NCBI GenBank assembly: GCA_035267185.1
Contig: DATFLY010000083.1
Location: 1-12,873, forward strand
Length of the DNA stretch: 12,873 nucleotides
Direction of reading: 5' to 3'
Origin: JAUIBE01 sp035267185
Lineage (GTDB): Bacteria > Pseudomonadota > Gammaproteobacteria > Xanthomonadales > SZUA-36
Part shown: positions 12,464 to 12,873 of the stretch, in pieces
Numbering within the stretch: position 1 is the stretch's first letter
How the letters are laid out: every line of letters starts with the position of its first letter
Translations under genes and position numbers: made by a program
Notes under the pieces: generated by a model
What the model was told of the DNA's origin: nothing
Database searches by the model: none
What the model saw: the letters and a program-made list of their open reading frames with translations, nothing else

Positions 12464-12873
12464 ATGAAGAAACTCGCGATTCTCTTTCTTTTCTTGCCTT
12501 TGTCAGCCCAGGCTCAATGGGTCAGCAGTTATCCATCAGCTGCAGGTTTCGACCACCAGATCTACCTGGAAGGCTACGAATTGCCGATCATGACCATTGG
12601 CGCCATGGACCCGGCTCCGTCGCCAGATGGCCAAAGTCTCACCTTTGCAGCCCGGGGGTGGTTGTGGCTCCTGAATCTGGAGTCTGGCGTGGCAAAACGA
12701 CTAACCAGTTCAGGCGGCATGGACGCACGACCCGAATGGTCGCCCGATGGCCGAAAACTGGTGTTTGTCAGGGACCTGAGTAGCCATTTCGCGATCGTCA
12801 TGCTGGATGTGGAATCCGGCGATGAAACCGTGCTGGTCAATTCGGAAGCAATCAACCTCGATCCGGTATTTGC
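12464..12873 (+). CDS. Exported PD40/TolB-like beta-propeller protein (3' end missing)
   Basis: The frame from ATG 12464 stays open to the window end (136 residues visible). A clear signal peptide is present: MKK, then a Leu/Phe-rich core and AQA|Q with cleavage after residue 17. Two WD40-like PD40 blade motifs follow (PAPSPDGQSLTFAARG and RPEWSPDGRKLVFVRD), each ending in a strand like IVMLDVESG. Such blades occur in TolB, in tricorn-type peptidases, in prolyl-oligopeptidase-like enzymes and before amidohydrolase domains; the visible part cannot tell which. No clear Shine-Dalgarno site precedes the ATG, and the terminator of the pilin operon ends just 22 bases upstream, so its promoter must lie in or before that terminator. 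Confidence 0.8.
   Translation, partial: MKKLAILFLFLPLSAQAQWVSSYPSAAGFDHQIYLEGYELPIMTIGAMDPAPSPDGQSLTFAARGWLWLLNLESGVAKRLTSSGGMDARPEWSPDGRKLVFVRDLSSHFAIVMLDVESGDETVLVNSEAINLDPVF

Overview
The window reads as a chromosomal segment of a Gram-negative bacterium, most likely a gammaproteobacterium. The evidence is the type IV minor pilin set (PilE, FimT, PilV, PilW and PilX types), a CadC-like membrane regulator with TPR repeats, a predicted exported lipoprotein and a TolB-like propeller protein. The gene types suggest relatives of the Xanthomonadales/Chromatiales/Woeseiales, but the lineage is only a guess from family flavour.

Left part (1-4480): the 3' end of a SnoaL/NTF2-like protein converges on a reverse-strand gene for a small exported protein of unknown function, with a perfect 12-bp inverted repeat between them. 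The exported protein is transcribed divergently from a 676-residue regulator: winged helix, one membrane segment, TolB-N-like domain, TPRs. A zinc-free medium-chain dehydrogenase/reductase (quinone oxidoreductase type) with an N-terminal membrane anchor follows.

Right part (4480-12441): two complete tandem copies of a five-gene minor-pilin operon, in the order pilE-like, fimT-like, pilV-like, pilW-like, pilX-like. Each ends in a rho-independent terminator of the same design. Within each copy the first four genes are joined by 4-base ATGA stop/start overlaps, so translation is probably coupled. The products should enter the inner membrane, be cut by the prepilin peptidase PilD, and be built into the tip or priming complex of a type IV pilus or a related pseudopilus. 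No pilY1 adhesin gene lies in either copy. Both PilX proteins are much longer than usual PilX (476 and 452 residues) and carry a Gly-rich, probably beta-helical domain. The two PilE-like proteins are identical over the whole mature region, with only silent DNA differences, while the other four pairs have diverged clearly. This suggests gene conversion or very strong constraint on PilE.

Right edge (12464-12873): the 5' end of an exported protein with PD40/TolB-type propeller repeats, cut by the window end. No RNA genes, insertion sequences or CRISPR arrays were seen. No gene-free stretch exceeds 300 bases; the longest (8392-8650) holds a terminator, a nested dyad and a candidate promoter.
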